Origin: Actinocatenispora rupis
GTDB lineage: Bacteria; Actinomycetota; Actinomycetes; Mycobacteriales; Micromonosporaceae
NCBI RefSeq assembly: GCF_016861975.1
Contig: NZ_BOMB01000024.1
Location: 186,001 to 250,000, forward strand
Direction of reading: 5' to 3'
Length of the DNA stretch: 64,000 nucleotides
Position 1 is the stretch's first letter. The DNA itself is not shown here. More model-generated notes on the stretch are below. The model was not told the DNA's origin, ran no database searches, and was given only the letters and a program-made list of their open reading frames with translations.

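Noticed and set aside
2-64000. Modular polyketide synthase or non-ribosomal peptide synthetase
   Set aside because: Size and GC content invite the idea, but I saw no ketosynthase, acyltransferase, condensation, adenylation or carrier-protein motifs anywhere in the frame.
2-64000. CRISPR array, tRNA, rRNA, insertion sequence, terminators or promoters
   Set aside because: No short regular repeats with spacers, no cloverleaf or rRNA-like sequence, no transposase and no non-coding gap were seen. Everything visible is coding.

Overview
The whole 64 kb window is the inside of one gene. The + strand frame beginning at base 2 has no stop codon I could find up to base 64000, so it gives at least 21,333 consecutive codons (roughly 2.2-2.3 MDa by residue count). 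No start codon context, stop codon, intergenic gap, RNA gene, mobile element or CRISPR array is visible. The DNA is very GC-rich, with G or C at almost every third position. That fits a high-GC actinomycete. I cannot name the genus from sequence alone; a Micromonospora/Actinoplanes-type organism is a guess.

The polypeptide is a mosaic of repeated modules like those in actinobacterial polymorphic-toxin or effector proteins, many with eroded catalytic motifs. From the left: a PD-(D/E)XK-like nuclease segment (about 1.2-1.65 kb); the first of nine copies of a module I read as caspase-like (clan CD-like); a buried Tat-like signal joined to a secreted beta-rich domain (2.4-3.7 kb); a module with an SGHY motif (5 kb); two more caspase-like modules; a GNAT-like fold (7.3-7.7 kb); a kinase-like phosphotransferase fold (8.2-8.8 kb); then about 9 kb of mostly helical sequence. 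From 17.6 to 27.2 kb come beta/alpha modules, six of them ending in a hydrophobic hairpin. They are interrupted by two caspase-like modules and a second buried Tat-like signal with a DUF6528-like propeller. From 27.5 to 35.1 kb a helical stretch leads into five Ser/Thr/Gly-rich beta units.

The right half is the enzyme-rich part. It has a DUF1023-type alpha/beta hydrolase fold (35.4-36.5 kb), two kinase-remnant plus caspase-like blocks (36.65-37.6 and 43.15-44.1 kb), and three tandem ~280-residue repeats (37.8-40.5 kb). The last two of those repeats share 48 identical bases. Six PP2C phosphatase domains lie between 40.7 and 50.9 kb; the last three sit in tandem units of helical segment, C4 zinc ribbon and PP2C. 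After a ladder of degenerate small modules (51-54.3 kb), a ninth caspase-like module (57.3 kb) and an ADP-ribosyltransferase-like fold (58.8-59.4 kb), a second set of hydrophobic hairpins (61.6-63.7 kb) runs off the window.

My working model is inference: one giant secreted or cell-envelope protein that grew by repeated capture and in-frame duplication of effector, hydrolase and phosphatase domains, with hydrophobic hairpins and beta units as possible membrane or translocation elements. The exceptional observation is the size and continuity of the frame. The next is that it contains whole secreted-protein domains with their signal-like segments, and a six-member phosphatase array with no complete partner kinase in view.
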